Part shown: one piece after another, positions 1-8,770 of the stretch
How the letters are laid out: each line of letters begins with the position of its first letter
Position numbering within the stretch: the first letter of the stretch is position 1
Assembly (NCBI RefSeq): GCF_020217485.1
Contig: NZ_JAEKMI010000002.1
Coordinates: forward strand, 1 to 64,000
From: Mycobacterium sp. WUMAC-067
GTDB taxonomy: Bacteria > Actinomycetota > Actinomycetes > Mycobacteriales > Mycobacteriaceae
Direction of reading: 5' to 3'
Length of the DNA: 64,000 nt
Position numbers and translations under genes: made by a program
Notes under the pieces: generated by a model
What the model was told of the DNA's origin: nothing
The model's input: only the letters and a program-made list of their open reading frames with translations
Databases searched by the model: none

Positions 1-90
1 TGCGCCCGGCTCCGCCGCGCTTGCGATCGCCACTGGGCCAGATGGTGGCGACCCGCTGCGCCCGGCTCCGCCGCGCTTGCGATCGCCACT
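1..90. repeat. Two identical 34-base repeat units upstream of dapE
   Basis: Positions 1-34 and 57-90 are identical 34-mers beginning tgcgcccggctccgccgcgc and ending gcgatcgccact, separated by a 22-base spacer. The second unit with its left flank (48-86) is identical over 39 bases to 26209-26247, and a diverged copy lies at 22842-22880. The unit ends exactly at the T that opens the dapE -10 element. It is a dispersed intergenic repeat of unknown function and may continue left of the window. Confidence 0.85.
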
Positions 91-95
91 ACCCT
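90..95 (+). promoter_or_regulatory. -10 element (TACCCT) for leaderless dapE
   Basis: TACCCT fits TANNNT and lies 6 bases before the GTG at 102, so the transcript probably begins at the start codon. Confidence 0.55.
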
Positions 96-101
96 GAGAC
101 C

Positions 102-1166
102 GTGCTGGACTTACGCGGCGATCCGATCGCGCTGACCGCGGCGCTGGTCGACATCCCCAGCGAATCGAGAAACGAAGCGCGCCTGGCGGACGAGGTCGAG
201 GCCGCGCTGCGCGCGCAGGCCTCCGGCTTCGAAATCGTCCGCAACGGCAACGCCGTGCTGGCGCGAACCCGGCACCAGCGTTCGTCGCGGGTGCTGCTGG
301 CCGGCCACCTGGACACCGTCCCGGTGGCCGGGAACCTGCCCAGCCATCGCGAGGGCGGCGAGCTGCACGGCTGCGGCACCGCCGACATGAAATCCGGGGA
401 CGCCGTCTTCCTCCACCTCGCTGCCACCGTCGCCGAACCCGTGCACGATCTGACGCTGGTGATGTACGACTGCGAGGAAATCGACGCCGCGGCAAACGGT
501 TTGGGTCGCATCGAACGGGAGCTGCCGGACTGGCTGGCCGCCGACGTGGCCATCCTGGGCGAGCCGACCGGCGGCTACATCGAAGCAGGCTGCCAGGGCA
601 CCCTGCGCGTGGTCGTCAGCGCCACCGGGACCCGCGCCCACTCGGCGCGATCCTGGTTGGGGGACAACGCCATTCACAAACTGGGTGCCGTACTCGAGCG
701 GCTGGCCGCATATCAGGCACGCAGCGTCGACATCGACGGCTGTACGTACCGTGAGGGCTTGTCCGCGGTGCGTATCGACGGTGGAGTGGCGGGCAACGTC
801 ATTCCCGATGCGGCCGCGGTGACGGTCAACTTCCGCTTTGCCCCGGACAGGTCGGTGGCCGACGCGCTACAACACGTGCACGACGTGCTCGCCGGGCTGG
901 ACGTGCACATCGAACAGACCGACGCGGCGGCCGGGGCGATGCCGGGGCTGTCCCAACCGGCCGCCAAGGCCCTGGTCGAGGCGGCGGGCGGCAACGTCCG
1001 AGCCAAGTACGGCTGGACCGACGTCGCCCGGTTTGCCGCGCTGGGCATACCGGCGGTCAACTTCGGTCCCGGCGATCCGAATTTGGCGCACCGGCGTGAC
1101 GAACGCGTGGCGGTCGACAACATCACCGCCGCGGTGGACATGCTGCGCCGCTACCTGAGCGGCTAG
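102..1166 (+). CDS. dapE: Succinyl-diaminopimelate desuccinylase
   Basis: This cytosolic M20-family zinc hydrolase converts N-succinyl-LL-2,6-diaminopimelate to LL-diaminopimelate and succinate, for lysine and peptidoglycan. The product is 354 residues, the length I recall for Rv1202. Visible metal and catalytic residues are H69 and D71 (AGHLDTVP), D95 (GTADMKSG), E125-E126 (YDCEE), E154 (LGEPT) and a C-terminal histidine in NLAHRRDE. The GTG at 102 is chosen because the protein then starts [11 protein letters not shown] as in its orthologue and a -10 element sits just upstream. The longer reading to position 21 would translate the repeat. It converges with the downstream ATPase gene, and their stop codons overlap by 4 bases. 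Confidence 0.95.
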   Translation: MLDLRGDPIALTAALVDIPSESRNEARLADEVEAALRAQASGFEIVRNGNAVLARTRHQRSSRVLLAGHLDTVPVAGNLPSHREGGELHGCGTADMKSGDAVFLHLAATVAEPVHDLTLVMYDCEEIDAAANGLGRIERELPDWLAADVAILGEPTGGYIEAGCQGTLRVVVSATGTRAHSARSWLGDNAIHKLGAVLERLAAYQARSVDIDGCTYREGLSAVRIDGGVAGNVIPDAAAVTVNFRFAPDRSVADALQHVHDVLAGLDVHIEQTDAAAGAMPGLSQPAAKALVEAAGGNVRAKYGWTDVARFAALGIPAVNFGPGDPNLAHRRDERVAVDNITAAVDMLRRYLSG

Positions 1167-3280
1167 GCACCACACCGCCGTGCCTGCGCGGCGGCGTCGG
1201 CGGCGGCCGCGTGCATCCCGATCGACGTCAGCTCGTCCGACACCGCCCGCAACGCCGCGGCATCGCCGGCGGTCAGCGCGCGGGCGTGGGCCAACGCGAT
1301 TCTTCCTACGACACAATCGATCTCGTCGCAGAGCCGGGCCAACGGATCGGCGGCCCGGCTATCGCCCAGCCGCACGGCCTCGTGCCAGACACGCACCGCC
1401 ACGGCCCGCTGCCCGCCGCGCTCGGCCGTGCGGGCGGCGTCGCGCGCGGCGGCCACCGCGCCGTGCGCGTCGCGCATCAACGCCAGCCGCCATGCCCGCG
1501 CCACCCCGAGCTCGGGCGCGAACAACGCCGACTTGGTTCCGTGCCGGGATTCGGCCCGGCTCAACGCTTTTGCCGCGGCCGCGGTATCGCCCAGCTGGGA
1601 CAGCGCGGTGGCCAGCAGCGTCAGCGACAGCGGCCCCCACGAATAGCCGGTGCGCTCCAGGGTGGCGGCCGCCGGACCCAATAGCTCTGCCGTAGAAGCG
1701 AATTCGCCTTCGGTCAACAACACATGCGCCAGCAGCACCTCGCCGATCGCGCGGCCGGGCTGCTGCAGTTCGGCGAAGTCGGTGAACTGCCGGGCGAGCT
1801 GGCGGGCCTCGTCGAGCCGTCCCGCCAACAGCAGCGTGGTCGTCTGGGCCAGCCCGATGGTGAAGCGCAGCAGCCCGGGATGCTCGGCACCCAAGGCGCG
1901 CTGCGCCAACGGCTCGACGTCACCGAATCGGCCCTGCCGCGCCGCGCACAACGCGGCCGCGCTCCCGGCCCAGGCCACCGCCTGGTCATCGGCCGACGAC
2001 GAGGTGAGCACTTCGTCGGCGACCTTGACCGCGTGCCCGACGTTGCCCGCGTTCATCGCGAAGGTTGCGCTCAGCGCGTCGAGGGTGGTCCGCGGGCCGG
2101 CCTCCGCGACGCGGTTGCGCACGGTCCGCAGGAACGCCGTCGCGCGCTCCGGCTCGCTGAGCATCCAGAACTGGTTCGCCGCCCGCAGCAGCGCCCAGTC
2201 CATCAGCGCGGCTTCGGTCAACCCGGTGGAGTCGACGTCGGCCAGCATCGCATCGGCCTCGCGGCCACGGCCCTGCCACGCCACCGCGTGGGCCAGCGCG
2301 AGCCGCGCCGCCAGAGCGCCGGAGCGCTCCAGCGCCGAGCGGGCCAGGCGCTCGCCCAGCGTCAGGTCACCCAGGCGGAGCGCCTGCTGCGCGGCGGCGA
2401 CGACGTCGGCCGGCCGCGGGAGCGCGTCGCTGTCCAGCGCCAACGATACCAGCCGCAGCCGGTCGCTGAGATGGTCCGACGGGCGCTGCGCCATCAGTTC
2501 GACCAGCTCGGTGCGGCGTTGGCGCGCGTCGTCGGGGTCGAGCGCGGCGCGCGCCCGCTCGGCGAACAGCGGGTGGGCCGTATAGACGACCGGGTCCTCG
2601 GAGGCCCCGCCCCGCACCCGGGTCTCGGCCGCACCCCACTTGACCGCCTCGGCCACCGCGCCGTCGCCGGCCAGCACGGTCAGATCGGTGAGCGACAGCG
2701 GCTCGCAGACGGCGAGATACTCCAGCACCGACCGCGCCGGCGCGGGCAGTTCGGCGAGGAAGGTGTCGACCTCAGCGGGCGCCGTCGTGCCGCCGGGCGG
2801 CTCGATGTCGATCCGGTCGAGCAGGCCGTCGGTCCACAGCGCGGCGATCGCGTCGGGGGAGGACTCGGCGCGGGCGGTGACGATCAGCCGCGCCGCGCCG
2901 GCCCGCGCCAGCTGGTAGACCAGCGTTGCCGACAGCACGTCCAGATGTTGGGCATCGTCGACGACGAGCAGCAGGTCCTCGCCGCCCAGCGAGACGCGGG
3001 CGGCCCGCAGCAGCGCGGCCGGCTTGCCGATGTCGGCGATCTGCACCAGGTGGCTGAAGGCCCCGAACGGGACCGCGCGTTCGGTCGGGGTGCCGGTGAC
3101 CCAGCGGACGAGGGTCTCGGGCTGCTGACCGGCGAAGTGCTCGGCGGCCACGCGGGCCAAGGTGGATTTGCCGACACCGTCGGGTCCCAACACCACCGCT
3201 CCCCGACCCCCGTCGGCCAAGGCCGCATCCAGCCGCTCTGAGGCCGTCGCATGTTGGGGGACGTTCCATCGAATCGGCAC
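1163..3280 (-). CDS. STAND-type AAA ATPase with TPR-like repeats, LuxR/MalT-like but without HTH
   Basis: The 705-residue protein has a Walker A (GPDGVGKST, near residue 35), a Walker B-like VVDDAQHLD near residue 107, then a long Ala/Leu/Arg-rich helical array resembling the TPR region of MalT/LuxR-type regulators. It stops after [17 protein letters not shown], the point where such proteins normally continue into a LuxR-type helix-turn-helix. No DNA-binding domain is present, so it may be an ATP-dependent scaffold or regulator acting through a partner. The position matches Rv1203c/Rv1204c of M. tuberculosis, which I recall as two shorter genes; here one frame is open throughout. It diverges from the LOG-family gene across an 86-base gap. 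The precise role is unknown. Confidence 0.8.
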   Translation of the reverse strand: MPIRWNVPQHATASERLDAALADGGRGAVVLGPDGVGKSTLARVAAEHFAGQQPETLVRWVTGTPTERAVPFGAFSHLVQIADIGKPAALLRAARVSLGGEDLLLVVDDAQHLDVLSATLVYQLARAGAARLIVTARAESSPDAIAALWTDGLLDRIDIEPPGGTTAPAEVDTFLAELPAPARSVLEYLAVCEPLSLTDLTVLAGDGAVAEAVKWGAAETRVRGGASEDPVVYTAHPLFAERARAALDPDDARQRRTELVELMAQRPSDHLSDRLRLVSLALDSDALPRPADVVAAAQQALRLGDLTLGERLARSALERSGALAARLALAHAVAWQGRGREADAMLADVDSTGLTEAALMDWALLRAANQFWMLSEPERATAFLRTVRNRVAEAGPRTTLDALSATFAMNAGNVGHAVKVADEVLTSSSADDQAVAWAGSAAALCAARQGRFGDVEPLAQRALGAEHPGLLRFTIGLAQTTTLLLAGRLDEARQLARQFTDFAELQQPGRAIGEVLLAHVLLTEGEFASTAELLGPAAATLERTGYSWGPLSLTLLATALSQLGDTAAAAKALSRAESRHGTKSALFAPELGVARAWRLALMRDAHGAVAAARDAARTAERGGQRAVAVRVWHEAVRLGDSRAADPLARLCDEIDCVVGRIALAHARALTAGDAAALRAVSDELTSIGMHAAAADAAAQARRCGA

Positions 3281-3352
3281 TGCCGGATTTTATGGCGCAC
3301 GGGCCGTCGGCAAGGCGAAAGCCCCAGATATGACGGGCTATTGCGCTTGGTC

Positions 3353-3358
3353 TACCTT
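3353..3358 (+). promoter_or_regulatory. -10 element (TACCTT) for LOG-family gene
   Basis: TACCTT ends 8 bases before the ATG at 3367. This suggests a leaderless or nearly leaderless start and argues against the TTG at 3358. Confidence 0.45.
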
Positions 3359-3366
3359 TGGCGGAT

Positions 3367-3930
3367 ATGCCCGGGGAACGCGATTCAGCCCGCGAGTGGG
3401 CGGTGTGTGTGTACTGCGCGTCCGGTCCGCAGCATCCCGAATTGCTCGGTGTCGCTGCGGAACTCGGCGAGGCGATCGCGGAGCGGGGCTGGACGCTGGT
3501 GTGGGGCGGTGGCCGCGTTTCGGCGATGGGCGCGGTGGCGAGCGCGGCGCGGGCCCGCGGCGGCCGCACCGTCGGCGTCATCCCCCAGGTCTTGATGCGC
3601 CGCGAGATCGCCGACGCGGACGCCGACGAGCTGATCGTGAGCGACACCCTGCATGAGCGCAAGCAGATCATGGAGGACCGCGCCGACGCGTTCATCGCGC
3701 TGCCGGGCGGCATCGGCACCCTCGACGAGTTGCTCGACACCTGGACGACGGCCTACCTCGGCCTCCACGACAAACCCATCGTCCTGCTGGACCCCGTGGG
3801 TCACTACGAAGGGCTGTGGATGTGGTTGTGCGGACTGCTGGATAGCGGTTACGTCTCCCAGGCGGCGATGGACCGATTGGTGCTGGTCGACAAGGTGAGC
3901 ACCGCGCTGGACGCGTGCGCGCCCGGCTGA
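3367..3930 (+). CDS. LOG-family protein (cytokinin riboside 5'-monophosphate phosphoribohydrolase-like)
   Basis: This 187-residue Rossmann-fold protein matches the lysine-decarboxylase-like/LOG family, whose members remove ribose 5-phosphate from nucleotide monophosphates. The diagnostic motifs are HERKQIMEDRADAF (residues 96-109) and PGGIGTLDE (113-121), with a nucleotide-binding GGG near residue 48. It corresponds to Rv1205, reported to make cytokinins whose breakdown aldehydes become toxic if the LOG protein accumulates. The ATG at 3367 is preferred over the TTG at 3358 because of the -10 position. fadD6 follows 75 bases downstream on the same strand with its own promoter candidate. Confidence 0.88.
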   Translation: MPGERDSAREWAVCVYCASGPQHPELLGVAAELGEAIAERGWTLVWGGGRVSAMGAVASAARARGGRTVGVIPQVLMRREIADADADELIVSDTLHERKQIMEDRADAFIALPGGIGTLDELLDTWTTAYLGLHDKPIVLLDPVGHYEGLWMWLCGLLDSGYVSQAAMDRLVLVDKVSTALDACAPG

Positions 3931-3956
3931 GCCCGCCGGCCGGTCCCAGCCCCTAC

Positions 3957-3962
3957 TAGGCT
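3957..3962 (+). promoter_or_regulatory. Candidate -10 element (TAGGCT) for fadD6
   Basis: TAGGCT lies in the LOG-fadD6 gap. It would give a short leader of about 37 bases containing the ribosome-binding site GAGGGG at 3995-4000. No convincing -35 is seen. Confidence 0.35.
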
Positions 3963-4005
3963 GTCCGCCGAGCTTGACTTTTTGGAAACGAATCGAGGGG
4001 ATCAC

Positions 4006-5784
4006 GTGTCCGATCGTGACGGGGGAGCGCGCACGGCGGTCAAACTGACCGACATCGCATCTCGGGTGCCGGCCGTGCTGGCCGACCTGCCGGTGATCGC
4101 GCGCGGGGCGCTGACCGGGCTGCTGGCCCAGCCGGGCTCCAAGAAATCGATCGGCACGGTGTTCCAGGAGCGGGCCGCCCGTTACGGCGACCGGATCTTC
4201 TTGCGGTTCGGCGACCAGCAACTGACCTACCGCGACGCCAACGCGGCCGCCAACCGGTACGCCGCGGTGCTGGCCTCGCGCGGCGTCGGCCACGGCGACG
4301 TCGTCGCCATCATGCTGCGCAACTCGCCCAACGCCGTGCTGGCCATGCTGGCCGCGGTCAAGTGCGGCGCGGTCGCCGGCATGCTCAACTACCACCAGCG
4401 CGGCGATGTGCTCGCGCACAGCCTCGGCCTGCTGGAAGCCAAGGTGCTCATCGCCGAGACCGATCTGGTCAGCGCCGTCGCGGAGTGCGGGGGCTCGGGC
4501 GGCACCCAGACGCTCACCGTCGAAGACCTGGAGCGGTTCGCGGCGAGCGCCCCGGCCACCAACCCGGCGTCGGCTTCGGCCGTGCACGCCCGAGACACCG
4601 CGTTCTACATCTTCACCTCGGGCACAACCGGTTTCCCCAAGGCCAGCGTCATGACGCACCTGCGGTGGCTGAAGGCGCTCGCGGCGTTCGGCGGCATCGG
4701 GCTGCGGCTCAAGAGCGCCGACACCCTCTACTGCTGCCTGCCGCTGTACCACAACAACGCGCTGACGGTCGCGTTGTCGTCGGTGATCAACTCGGGGGCG
4801 ACGCTGGCGCTGGGCAAGTCCTTCTCGGCGTCGAAGTTCTGGGACGAGGTGATCGCCAACGACGCCACGGCCTTCATCTACATCGGCGAGGTGTGCAGAT
4901 ACCTGCTCAACCAACCGGCCAAGCCGACCGACCGGGCGCACAAGGTGCGGGTGATCGCCGGCAACGGGCTGCGCCCGGAGATCTGGGACGAGTTCACGAA
5001 ACGATTCGGGATCGCGCGCGTCTGCGAGTTCTACGCCTCCAGCGAGGGCAACGCCGCGTTCATCAACGTCTTCAACGTGCCCCGCTCCACCGGTGTTTTT
5101 CCGCTGCCGTTGGCCTACGTCGAGTACGACCCGGACACTGGCGCCCCGCTGCGCGGCGACGACGGGCGCGTGCGCCGGGTGCCGGCCGGGGAGCCGGGCC
5201 TGTTGCTCACCCCGGTCAACCGGCTGCAGCCCTTCGACGGCTACACCGACCCGGAATCCAGCGAAAAGAAGTTGGTGCGCAACGCTTTTCGTGAGGGCGA
5301 CTGCTGGTTCAACACGGGCGACGTGATGAGCCCGCAGGGTCTGGGCCATGCCGCGTTCGTCGACCGGCTCGGCGACACCTTCCGCTGGAAGGGCGAGAAC
5401 GTGGCCACCACCCAGGTCGAGGCGGCACTGGCATCCGACGAGTCCGTCGAGGACTGCACGGTCTTCGGGGTCGAGGTGCCGCGCACGGGTGGTCGCGCCG
5501 GGATGGCGGCGGTCAAGCTGCGCGACGGCGCCGAGTTCGACGGGCGGTCGTTGGCCCGTGCCGTCTACGAGCAGCTGCCCGGCTACGCGCTGCCGTTGTT
5601 CGTGCGGGTGGTCGAGTCGATCGAGCAGACCACGACCTTCAAGAGCCGCAAGGTGGAGCTGCGCGAGCAGGCCTACGGCCCCGACGTGGCCGACCCGCTG
5701 TACGTGCTGGCCGGACGCGACGACGGCTACGTGCCGTTCTACGACGAGTACCCCGACGAGGTCGCCGAGGGTAAACGCCCGTAG
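4006..5784 (+). CDS. fadD6: Long-chain fatty-acid-CoA ligase FadD6
   Basis: An ANL-superfamily adenylate-forming enzyme that activates fatty acids to acyl-AMP and then acyl-CoA (or another acceptor), and may contribute to uptake. The protein is 592 residues. The AMP-binding signature YIFTSGTTGFPKAS is near residue 203. Later come YASSEGN, FNTGDVMSPQ and a C-terminal DRLGDTFRWKGENV motif with the conserved aspartate and lysine. The GTG at 4006 is chosen because GAGGGG (3995-4000) lies 5 bases upstream and the protein then begins SDRDGGARTAVKL like Rv1206. A hairpin repeat separates it from folP2. Confidence 0.93.
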   Translation: MSDRDGGARTAVKLTDIASRVPAVLADLPVIARGALTGLLAQPGSKKSIGTVFQERAARYGDRIFLRFGDQQLTYRDANAAANRYAAVLASRGVGHGDVVAIMLRNSPNAVLAMLAAVKCGAVAGMLNYHQRGDVLAHSLGLLEAKVLIAETDLVSAVAECGGSGGTQTLTVEDLERFAASAPATNPASASAVHARDTAFYIFTSGTTGFPKASVMTHLRWLKALAAFGGIGLRLKSADTLYCCLPLYHNNALTVALSSVINSGATLALGKSFSASKFWDEVIANDATAFIYIGEVCRYLLNQPAKPTDRAHKVRVIAGNGLRPEIWDEFTKRFGIARVCEFYASSEGNAAFINVFNVPRSTGVFPLPLAYVEYDPDTGAPLRGDDGRVRRVPAGEPGLLLTPVNRLQPFDGYTDPESSEKKLVRNAFREGDCWFNTGDVMSPQGLGHAAFVDRLGDTFRWKGENVATTQVEAALASDESVEDCTVFGVEVPRTGGRAGMAAVKLRDGAEFDGRSLARAVYEQLPGYALPLFVRVVESIEQTTTFKSRKVELREQAYGPDVADPLYVLAGRDDGYVPFYDEYPDEVAEGKRP

Positions 5785-5806
5785 GGGGCGGCCGCGCCGA
5801 TCAGTC

Positions 5807-5872
5807 GGTCGCGAGCGTGACCACACTGCGAGATGGCGAGTCGGATTTCGCAGTGCCGTTACGCTCGCGACC
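5807..5872. repeat. Long imperfect inverted repeat (hairpin) between fadD6 and folP2
   Basis: The arms are 5807-5830 and 5849-5872, both carrying ggtcgcgagcgt-type sequence, with about 21 of 24 positions complementary around an 18-base loop (5831-5848). It lies just after fadD6 and before the folP2 start, so it could terminate or stabilise the fadD6 transcript. I recall similar cgagcgt...acgctcg elements in other mycobacterial intergenic regions. The folP2 frame is open through it, but that looks incidental. Confidence 0.75.
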
Positions 5873-5912
5873 TGGCACTGCACGCTGTTCGGCGACCAGG
5901 CACCATAGACGC

Positions 5913-6788
5913 GTGCAATCGTCGTTCTGCGGCCGTCCCGTGTCAGCCGATCGCGCGCTGATCATGGCGATCGTCAACCGCACCCCGGACTCGTTCTACG
6001 ACAGGGGCGCGACCTTCAGCGACGAGGCCGCCCGGACGGCCGTGCACCGGGCCGTGGCCGACGGAGCCGACGTCATCGACGTGGGCGGCGTCAAGGCCGG
6101 CCCGGGTCAAGAGGTCGACGCCGACACCGAGATCGCCCGGCTGGTGCCGTTCATCGAATGGCTGCGCGACGCCTATCCCGACCAGGTGATCAGCGCCGAT
6201 ACCTGGCGATCCGAGGTCGCCAAGGTGGCCTGCGCGGCCGGGGCCGACCTGATCAACGACACCTGGGCCGGCGTCGACCCCGCCCTGCCGGAAGTGGCCG
6301 CGGAGTTCGGGGCGGGTCTGGTGTGTTCGCACACCGGGAACGCGCAGCCGCGCACCCGCCCGTTCCGGGTGAACTACGGAACGAGCACGCGCGGCGTGGT
6401 CGACGACGTGATCGCCCAAGTCGCCGCCGCCGCCGAGCGAGCGGTCGCGTGCGGCGTGGCCCGCGACCGGGTGCTGATCGACCCGACCCACGACTTCGGC
6501 AAGAACACCTTCCACGGGCTGCTGCTGTTGCGCCATGTCGACGATCTTGTTAATACCGGGTGGCCCGTGCTCATGGCTTTGAGTAACAAGGACTTCGTCG
6601 GGGAGACTCTGGGTGTGGAATTGACCGAGCGGCTCGAGGGAACGCTGGCGGCCACCGCGCTCGCCGCGGCCGCCGGTGTGCGGATGTTTCGCGTGCACGA
6701 GGTCGCCGCCACCCGCCGGGTGCTGGAAATGGTGGCCTCGATCCAGGGGACGCGCCCGCCGGCCCGCACGGTGAGGGGGCTCGCATGA
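5913..6788 (+). CDS. folP2: Dihydropteroate synthase-like protein FolP2
   Basis: This 291-residue TIM-barrel protein is the second mycobacterial DHPS homologue (Rv1207). The pterin-binding signature appears as IVNRTPDSFYDRG (usual NVTPDSFSDGG), then INDTWAG, DPTHDFGKN, LSNKDFVG and RVHEVAATRR. In active DHPS the last two read roughly SRKxFIG and RVHDV, so an arginine is replaced by Asn and an aspartate by Glu. This fits reports that mycobacterial FolP2 lacks DHPS activity; the true role is unknown. GTG 5913 is chosen because the conserved CGRPVSADRALIMAIV follows at once and the longer frame would translate the hairpin repeat. Its end overlaps gpgS by 4 bases. Confidence 0.9.
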   Translation: MQSSFCGRPVSADRALIMAIVNRTPDSFYDRGATFSDEAARTAVHRAVADGADVIDVGGVKAGPGQEVDADTEIARLVPFIEWLRDAYPDQVISADTWRSEVAKVACAAGADLINDTWAGVDPALPEVAAEFGAGLVCSHTGNAQPRTRPFRVNYGTSTRGVVDDVIAQVAAAAERAVACGVARDRVLIDPTHDFGKNTFHGLLLLRHVDDLVNTGWPVLMALSNKDFVGETLGVELTERLEGTLAATALAAAAGVRMFRVHEVAATRRVLEMVASIQGTRPPARTVRGLA

Positions 6789-7774
6789 CGATGTCGGACC
6801 TGGTCGCGGGCGATCTCGCCAGCGACGGGATGCTCGCCGCGAGGCCGGGGGACACCTGGCTGGCCGACCGCAGCTGGAACCGCCCGAGCTGGACCGTCGC
6901 CGAACTGGAGGCGGCCAAGGCCGGGCGGACCATTTCGGTGGTGCTGCCCGCCCTCGACGAGGAAGAAACCATCGAGTCGGTGATCGAAAGCATCTCACCG
7001 CTGGTCGACGGGCTGGTCGATGAGCTGATCGTGCTGGACTCCGGCTCGACCGACGACACCGAGATCCGGGCCGTCGCCGCCGGCGCCCGCGTCGTCAGCC
7101 GCGAGCAGGCGCTGCCCGAGGTGCCGATACGGCCCGGCAAAGGCGAGGCGTTGTGGCGTTCGCTGGCGGCCACCCGCGGCGACATCGTGGTGTTCGTCGA
7201 CTCCGACCTGATCAACCCGCACCCGATGTTCGTGCCGTGGCTGGTCGGCCCCCTGCTCACCGGCGACAGCGTTCACCTGGTCAAGAGCTTCTACCGGCGG
7301 CCCCTCAATGTCGCCGATGTGGGTGGCAGTGCGGGTGCCACCGGCGGTGGGCGGGTCACCGAGCTGGTGGCCCGGCCGTTGCTCGCGGCGCTGCGGCCCG
7401 AGCTGGGCGGGGTGCTGCAGCCGCTCGGCGGCGAATACGCGGCCACCCGCGAGTTGCTGACCTCGGTGCCGTTCGCCCCGGGCTACGGCGTGGAGATCGG
7501 CCTGCTGGTGGACACCTTCGACCGGCTGGGTCTCGACGCGATCGCCCAGGTCAACCTGGGCGTGCGGGCACACCGCAACCGGCCGCTGGCCGAGCTGGGC
7601 GCGATGAGCCGCCAGGTCATCGCGACCCTGCTGTCACGCTGCGGGATCCCCGACTCCGGGGTCGGCCTGACCCAGTTCGTGGCCGTCGGGCCCGACGGTC
7701 AGGGCTACTCCCAGCACACCTCGCCGGTGTCGCTGGCCGACCGGCCGCCGATGCAGATGATCAGGCCCCGATAA
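6785..7774 (+). CDS. gpgS: Glucosyl-3-phosphoglycerate synthase
   Basis: A GT81-family glycosyltransferase that moves glucose from an NDP-glucose donor to 3-phosphoglycerate, the first step toward methylglucose lipopolysaccharides. The protein is 329 residues. SVVLPALDEEETIESVI (51-67) opens the GT-A fold, VLDSGSTDDT (83-92) binds nucleotide, and the metal-binding D139-S-D141 sits in VVFVDSDLINPHP. FAPGYGVEIGLL and a conserved HRNRPL follow. It overlaps folP2 by ATGA, implying translational coupling. ATG 6791 is an alternative start two codons in. Confidence 0.95.
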   Translation: MTMSDLVAGDLASDGMLAARPGDTWLADRSWNRPSWTVAELEAAKAGRTISVVLPALDEEETIESVIESISPLVDGLVDELIVLDSGSTDDTEIRAVAAGARVVSREQALPEVPIRPGKGEALWRSLAATRGDIVVFVDSDLINPHPMFVPWLVGPLLTGDSVHLVKSFYRRPLNVADVGGSAGATGGGRVTELVARPLLAALRPELGGVLQPLGGEYAATRELLTSVPFAPGYGVEIGLLVDTFDRLGLDAIAQVNLGVRAHRNRPLAELGAMSRQVIATLLSRCGIPDSGVGLTQFVAVGPDGQGYSQHTSPVSLADRPPMQMIRPR

Positions 7775-7832
7775 GCCCCAAGGGGTCACGCTGGACATCG
7801 CCGCGTCGGCGGCATAGGGCAATATCGATCCC

Positions 7833-8186
7833 GTGGCGTTGGTGTTGCTGTACCTGGTGGTGCTGGTGCTGGTGGCGATCGTCCTGTTCGGCGCGGCCAG
7901 CCTGTTATTCGGTCGCGGCGAGCAGCTGCCGCCCCTGCCGAAAGGGACGACGGCGACGGTGCTGCCCGCCTACGGCGTGACCGGCTCCGACGTCGATGCC
8001 GTCAAGTTCACCCAGACGCTGCGCGGATACAAGACCAGCGAGGTGGACTGGGTGCTGGACCGGCTCGCCCGCGAGCTGGAGGCCCTGCGCGGCCAGCTCG
8101 CCGCGGTGCACGCCGCGCCCGCGGCCGAACAGGACACCGAGGACGATTCCGCGGAACCCGGCGAGGGCGAGGATCGTCAGGACTGA
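7833..8186 (+). CDS. Small DivIVA-domain membrane protein
   Basis: The 117-residue protein has one N-terminal membrane helix (about residues 2-25, LVLLYLVVLVLVAIVLFGAA region). A short DivIVA-like segment follows, KFTQTLRGYKTSEVDWVLDR (residues 55-74) with a helix continuing to about 90, then an acidic Glu/Asp-rich tail. The segment resembles the N-terminal membrane-curvature-sensing motif of DivIVA/Wag31-like proteins, so a role in cell-pole or envelope organisation is an inference. It corresponds to Rv1209. tagA starts 2 bases after its stop, so the two are probably cotranscribed. Confidence 0.78.
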   Translation: MALVLLYLVVLVLVAIVLFGAASLLFGRGEQLPPLPKGTTATVLPAYGVTGSDVDAVKFTQTLRGYKTSEVDWVLDRLARELEALRGQLAAVHAAPAAEQDTEDDSAEPGEGEDRQD

Positions 8187-8188
8187 AT

Positions 8189-8770
8189 GTGAGCGAAGAC
8201 GAGCTGGTTCGGTGCAGCTGGGCGGCCATTCGGCCCGGGCCGGACTTCGAGATGTACCGCAACTACCACGACCAGGAGTGGGGTCGTCCGCTGCGCGACG
8301 GGGTGGCCCTGTTCGAGCGGATGAGCCTGGAGGCCTTTCAGAGCGGCCTGTCGTGGCTGATCATCCTGCGCAAACGGGAGAATTTCCGGCGTGCGTTCTC
8401 CGGGTTCGACATCGCGACCGTCGCCGAGTACACCGACGACGACGTGCAGCGGTTGATGGCGGACCAGGGAATCGTGCGCAACCGCGCCAAGATTGACGCG
8501 ACGATCGCCAACGCCCGCGCGGCCGCGGAGCTGGGAACTCCGGCGGACCTGGCGGAGCTGCTGTGGTCGTTTGCGCCGTCGCCGCGGTCGCGCCCGGCCG
8601 ACGCAACCCAAATTCCCTCGGCCACTGACGAATCGAAGGCCATGGCGCGTGAACTCAAGCGGCGTGGGTTCCGCTTCGTCGGTCCGACCACCGCCTATGC
8701 GTTGATGCAGGCGACCGGCATGGTCGACGACCACATCCGGGGTTGCTGGGTGCCCGCGACCGCCCGCTGA
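8189..8770 (+). CDS. tagA: DNA-3-methyladenine glycosylase I
   Basis: This base-excision-repair glycosylase removes N3-methyladenine from alkylated DNA. The 193-residue protein shows the Tag zinc ligands C9 (RCSWA), H27 (YHDQEWG), H182 and C186 (DDHIRGCW), with the H-x3-C spacing of E. coli Tag. The catalytic-region glutamate is in FERMSLEAFQSGLSW. GTG 8189 is the only reasonable start after the upstream stop at 8184-8186. It matches Rv1210. Confidence 0.93.
   Translation: MSEDELVRCSWAAIRPGPDFEMYRNYHDQEWGRPLRDGVALFERMSLEAFQSGLSWLIILRKRENFRRAFSGFDIATVAEYTDDDVQRLMADQGIVRNRAKIDATIANARAAAELGTPADLAELLWSFAPSPRSRPADATQIPSATDESKAMARELKRRGFRFVGPTTAYALMQATGMVDDHIRGCWVPATAR

Noticed and set aside
1..90. 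CRISPR array from the repeated 34-mers
   Set aside because: There are only two units, with one 22-base spacer and no cas genes. The same element occurs singly elsewhere, so it is a dispersed repeat.
3385..5883. 832-codon minus-strand open frame opposite the LOG gene and fadD6
   Set aside because: It mirrors two well-conserved plus-strand genes. Its composition (runs of Arg, Gly, Val, Gln, His) is typical of antisense frames in high-GC DNA and no domain is recognisable.
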